Source: an uncultured Loktanella sp.
GTDB taxonomy: Bacteria > Pseudomonadota > Alphaproteobacteria > Rhodobacterales > Rhodobacteraceae
NCBI GenBank assembly: GCA_913061335.1
Contig: CAJXTP010000034.1
Location: 1-17,536 of the forward strand
Direction of reading: 5' to 3'
Length of the DNA: 17,536 nt
Below, piece after piece: positions 14,771 to 17,536 of the stretch. The position numbers and the translations under genes were made by a program. How positions within the stretch are numbered: the stretch's first letter is position 1; every line of letters starts with the position of its first letter. The notes beneath the pieces were generated by a model. It saw only the letters and a program-made list of their open reading frames with translations. It did not search any database and had not been told where the DNA came from.

Positions 14771-15970
14771 TCAATGTGGCAATGACAAACGCGAGACAGC
14801 GTTTTTGATACGCGAACAGCCGTCTTTCAAATCGGCATCGGAGTAGGCGAAAGAAAGACGGAAATGATTGGGTTGGCCGAAGGCACGACCGGGCACGATG
14901 GCAAGACCCGCTATGGCCAAGACAAACGCACAAAAGTCGGCATCATTTTCAATGACAACACCTACGGGTGTGCGACTTCCAATAAGTCCTGCACAGGACG
15001 GAAAAACATAAAACGCCCCGTCTGGCACAGGACATGAAATGCCTGGTATTGCGTTCAGCGCCTGTACGATCATCTCGCGGCGAGACAGGAAAATCGCAAG
15101 CCTTTCAGCAATATGATCTTTCGGGCCGGATAACGCCGCGACAGCCGCCGCCTGTGCAATTGAACACGCACCAGATGTTATTTGCCCCTGAACAGTGATC
15201 ATCGCTTTGATCAAGTCCACTGGGCCAATGCCCCATCCAATGCGCCAGCCGGTCATCGAGTGCGCCTTCGAGACGCCATTCACAATTATTGTTCGTTCGG
15301 CAAGCTCTGGCGCTGCTTGGCGAAAAGACGTGAAAGGAACATACGACAGATGTTGGTAAATTTCGTCAGATGCTATCCAAACATGCGGATGGTTAACGAG
15401 GACACCCGCCAATGCTTGTAACTCATCGTGGGTATACATCGCACCGGTTGGGTTCGATGGTGAATTAATGAGTAGCCAACGGGTTTTTGGTGTTATCGCC
15501 GCATCCAGCTGCTCGGGCGTCATCTTGAACCCTTGATCCGGCCCACAACACGCCAAAACCGGAACCCCTCCCGCGACGGTAACAATGTCAGAATAGCTGG
15601 TCCAATAGGGCGTCGGCATGATGACTTCGTCGCCATCGTTCAGCGTCGCTAAGAATATATTGGCTAACACTTGCTTAGCCCCAGTCGACACGATGACGTT
15701 CTCTGGCGTTGCCTCGAATGTGGCATCATCCGTGATAGCCTTGCGAAGAGCAGGCGTACCTGCAGTTGGGGTGTAACGCGTCTGGCCGAGCTGCATTGCC
15801 TCCACTGCAGCGTCACAAATGTGCGTTGGTGTTTGGAAATCGGGTTCCCCTGTGCTTAATGCTAAAATGTCATGACCTTGCGCCTTCATTTTGCTGGAAC
15901 TTTCAGAGATTTGCACAATCTCAGACAATGAAATCGCCTCAATTCGATCCGATTTTCTGAATTTTACCAT
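14771..15970 (-). CDS. Class I PLP aminotransferase, probable 2-aminoadipate transaminase, 399 aa
   Basis: Fold-type I aminotransferase of the bacterial AspC-like Igamma group. INSPSNPTGAMY contains Asn173, ASDEIYQHLSY contains Asp202 and Tyr205, NGVSKAHSMTGWRIGW contains the PLP Lys235 and Arg243, and FRLSFAYSD contains Arg371, which binds the alpha-carboxylate. These enzymes mostly act on aspartate, aromatic or branched substrates and many accept 2-aminoadipate. As first gene of an operon that continues with 2-oxoadipate breakdown, the likely reaction is 2-aminoadipate plus 2-oxoglutarate to 2-oxoadipate plus glutamate. ATG at 15970 follows AAGGGAG at about 8 nt. The promoter must lie in the 95-nt gap to the divergent LysR gene. 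Confidence 0.88.
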   Translation of the reverse strand: MVKFRKSDRIEAISLSEIVQISESSSKMKAQGHDILALSTGEPDFQTPTHICDAAVEAMQLGQTRYTPTAGTPALRKAITDDATFEATPENVIVSTGAKQVLANIFLATLNDGDEVIMPTPYWTSYSDIVTVAGGVPVLACCGPDQGFKMTPEQLDAAITPKTRWLLINSPSNPTGAMYTHDELQALAGVLVNHPHVWIASDEIYQHLSYVPFTSFRQAAPELAERTIIVNGVSKAHSMTGWRIGWGIGPVDLIKAMITVQGQITSGACSIAQAAAVAALSGPKDHIAERLAIFLSRREMIVQALNAIPGISCPVPDGAFYVFPSCAGLIGSRTPVGVVIENDADFCAFVLAIAGLAIVPGRAFGQPNHFRLSFAYSDADLKDGCSRIKNAVSRLSLPH

Positions 15971-16065
15971 TGATAAATCTCCCTTAACTTACTGGGACAT
16001 TGACACAGACTGTTGATGTGCGAGAAACGCGTTTATGCGATTATATATGCGGAAACCTGATACAT
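15971..16065. promoter_or_regulatory. Divergent promoter region between the catabolic operon and its LysR gene
   Basis: This 95-nt region must hold the operon promoter and the regulator promoter if the LysR start is 16066. A perfect 10-bp palindrome AAACGCGTTT lies at 16025-16034. Two copies of ATGCG follow: 16035-16039 and 16047-16051, 12 nt apart. LysR proteins commonly bind such dyads in a divergent gap, so this is the candidate site; which bases are contacted is unknown. Confidence 0.45.
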
Positions 16066-16947
16066 ATGCCTCAACCCAAGCGCTTTTTGCCCCCAATATC
16101 TGCCCTTCGAGCCCTTGAATCGTTCGAACGAACCAAAAATGTATCGGAAACGGGGCGCGAACTTGGCCTGTCACAAAGTGCGGTCAGCCGGCAGTTGAAG
16201 GTTCTAGAGGACTATTTGGACACACCACTTTTCGTGCGAGACCGCAAACGTATCACCTTGACGCTCGCAGCTCAAAGCTACGCGTTAGAGGTTCGATCCT
16301 CATTGAACAGCTTGGGAACTGCAAGCCTGCGCTTGAAAGCAAACCCCAAAGGTGGCCGGTTGAATTTAGCAATTCTGCCGGCGTTTGGTGTGCGTTGGCT
16401 TGCTCCAAAGCTCCCCAAATTCGTGGCACAACATCCAGAAGTTACAGTCAATCTAAGCACGCGACTGCAACCGTTTGACTTCAACGCCGAACCCTTCCAT
16501 GCCGCCATCCACTTTGGCCAAAAAGATTGGCCGGACGTTAACTATCTTGAGTTAATGAAGGAGAGTGTGGTTGCAGTCGCTAGCCCAGAAAACACGAAGC
16601 TGATGAAAAATGGTGAAATCACAGAAATTTTTGACTTGCCGTTACTTCATTTAGAGACCCGACCCGATGCATGGGAACGATGGGCAGTGATCCAAGGCGT
16701 CGAAATAGGTCCTCCGCAAGGCATGTTGTTCGATCAATTTGCATCCATGATACAGGCGGCGATACATGGCCTTGGAGCGGCTTTGGTTCCCACATATCTC
16801 ATTGAGAAAGAGTTAGAAGAGGGTGTGCTTGTCTCTTTATCAAGCGCAGCACCCATCAGTATCGGGAGCTACTTTTTTGTTTGGCCCGCCGAGCAGGCAA
16901 TCCATCAACCACGGTTATTGTTCGAAAAATGGTTGTGTAAAATGTAG
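16066..16947 (+). CDS. LysR-family regulator, GcvA-like, 293 aa
   Basis: The N-terminal winged helix-turn-helix has the GcvA-subgroup opening LPPISALRALESFERTKNVSETGRELGLSQSAVSRQLKVLEDYLDTPLFVRDRKRI (given in parts: LPPISALRALESFERT, then SETGRELGLSQSAVSRQ, then LFVRDRKRI). The rest is a periplasmic-binding-type effector domain (GGRLNLAILPAFGVRWLAPKL, DFNAEPFHAAIHFG, GLGAALVPTYLIEKEL). I take the ATG at 16066 because this gives the usual distance to the helix-turn-helix; an upstream ATG at 16000 would add 22 residues coded by the divergent promoter region. Divergent placement makes it the likely regulator of the lysine/pipecolate operon, with a pathway intermediate as effector. The effector is not deducible from sequence. 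Confidence 0.88.
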   Translation: MPQPKRFLPPISALRALESFERTKNVSETGRELGLSQSAVSRQLKVLEDYLDTPLFVRDRKRITLTLAAQSYALEVRSSLNSLGTASLRLKANPKGGRLNLAILPAFGVRWLAPKLPKFVAQHPEVTVNLSTRLQPFDFNAEPFHAAIHFGQKDWPDVNYLELMKESVVAVASPENTKLMKNGEITEIFDLPLLHLETRPDAWERWAVIQGVEIGPPQGMLFDQFASMIQAAIHGLGAALVPTYLIEKELEEGVLVSLSSAAPISIGSYFFVWPAEQAIHQPRLLFEKWLCKM

Positions 16948-17351
16948 TTGGATTTCAAAATATCAAAACTGGTGAAACACGTGTTTAAGTACGTAGGTTT
17001 GAATATCGTGGCTGATTTTGGCGAGGCTTGGTTATGATGGCTTTTTTCTCTCGAGCGCCAACAAATTGAAACCACAAAACAAAGCACACTAACGATACCA
17101 ACGAGCGAGCACGCCAACAATGCAAACCAAATGGAGTATCCGGTGGCCAAAACAGTACGTGGAAAAAAGCGGCGCCGGTCGTGGTGCTTAAGATACTCCT
17201 GCTCGAATTCAATGATGAGGATTCCGGCGCGATGCGATCAAACCAGCCATTGGCGCACCTGCAGTGAAAGTCCGCAATGACGGGCCGCACTGCAGCATGT
17301 CTGTGGAGCGGCAACGGCAGCTAAGGGCCGAGAGTTACCTGCGACACCAAG
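16948..17351. other. Non-coding stretch with palindromes and a dispersed repeat
   Basis: No convincing gene; the minus-strand frames here are low-quality. It contains a perfect 12-bp palindrome AAACACGTGTTT (16975-16986) soon after the LysR stop. It also has an inverted repeat CTGCAGTG (17259-17266) and CACTGCAG (17288-17295), and copy B of a 20-bp repeat (17254-17273). The stretch looks like insertion-element or repeat debris leading into the transposase fragment. Confidence 0.4.
17254..17273 (-). repeat. Dispersed 20-bp repeat, copy B
   Basis: The reverse complement reads GGACTTTCACTGCAGGTGCG, 18 of 20 identical to 2095-2114, with both differences G/A transitions. The copy overlaps the left arm (CTGCAGTG) of a perfect 8-bp inverted repeat completed at 17288-17295. 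Confidence 0.45.
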
Positions 17352-17536
17352 GATAACGGCTCAAGCAACGTCTCTGGCGAACTGGCTGCAGGACAAAGAT
17401 ATGAAGGCACAGTCGCGGTGCGCCACACCACCCGCAAACCCAGGGCAAAATCGAGCGCTGGCACCAACCCCTTAAGAACCGGATCCTGCTGGAACATTAC
17501 TTCTTACCCGGCGACCTTGAAGTCCAGATTGAAGCC
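17352..17536 (+). pseudogene. IS3-type transposase (integrase-core) fragment, frameshifted and cut by the window edge
   Basis: Three plus-strand frames together give the core of an IS3-family OrfB. The segments are DNGSSNVSGEL from 17352, WLQDKDMK ending at 17406, and, from 17408 to the edge, HSRGAPHHPQTQGKIERWHQ followed by LKNRILLEHYFLPGDLE. The second DDE Asp is in DNGSS and the catalytic Glu is in QGKIERW. The middle piece is out of frame with both neighbours: a deletion near 17382-17388 and an extra G at 17407. Upstream of 17352 the similarity stops. The element is therefore a decayed relic, even though its C-terminal part reads normally to the window end. Confidence 0.8.

Noticed and set aside
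16985..17314. Minus-strand frame of 109 codons downstream of the LysR gene
   Set aside because: Contains the repeat copy and palindromes, has no ribosome binding site, and its translation is not protein-like. The hydrophobic run in another frame (16905-17150) overlaps the LysR end.
1..17536. CRISPR array, tRNA, rRNA or riboswitch
   Set aside because: No regularly spaced repeats, cloverleaf sequence or recognisable aptamer was seen by eye; a tRNAscan and Rfam search would settle this.

Overview
The window looks like chromosomal DNA of a marine alphaproteobacterium, probably the roseobacter group of Rhodobacteraceae. This is an inference from remembered family resemblance of the integrase fragment, the phage-type repressor and the metabolic genes; there is no rRNA or other marker gene here. 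Most of the right half is one ordered catabolic operon. The left half is patchier and carries relics of mobile DNA.

Layout. (1) Bases 1-2510 are a phage-like or integrative-element remnant: an unrecognised open frame at the edge, two small minus-strand genes (437-901, 995-1237), a divergent S24-type repressor (1359-2048) with a repeated GTGTAA half-site in the shared intergenic region, and the C-terminal piece of a tyrosine recombinase (2217-2507). (2) Bases 2723-5646 hold an XRE/cupin regulator (minus) divergent from a secreted fasciclin protein, followed by a tight plus-strand group: a small membrane protein, a TspO/MBR-like membrane protein and a secreted CIA30-type protein. A striking set of dyads separates the regulator from the fasciclin gene. 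(3) Bases 5732-7863 (minus) hold a class I CPD photolyase and a short-chain dehydrogenase. Together with the TspO-like and fasciclin genes this resembles light or photo-oxidative stress clusters. (4) Bases 8445-15970 (minus) form a six-gene operon with genes 24 nt or less apart or overlapping: class I aminotransferase, ALDH7-type semialdehyde dehydrogenase (AmaB), FAD amine oxidase (AmaA-like), 2-oxoadipate dioxygenase/decarboxylase (HglS, DUF1338), D-2-hydroxyglutarate dehydrogenase-type flavoprotein, and an Asp/Glu-racemase-family protein. A GcvA-like LysR regulator (16066-16947) is divergent from it. (5) The right edge (17352-17536) is a frameshifted IS3-type transposase fragment.

The operon reads as one pathway: L-pipecolate -> piperideine-6-carboxylate / 2-aminoadipate semialdehyde -> 2-aminoadipate -> 2-oxoadipate -> D-2-hydroxyglutarate -> 2-oxoglutarate. 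This is the lower part of bacterial D-lysine/pipecolate catabolism. The upper steps (lysine racemase, D-lysine deamination, piperideine-2-carboxylate reductase) and a transporter are not in the window. The racemase-family gene at the end of the operon has no established place in the pathway and is the most attractive unknown here.
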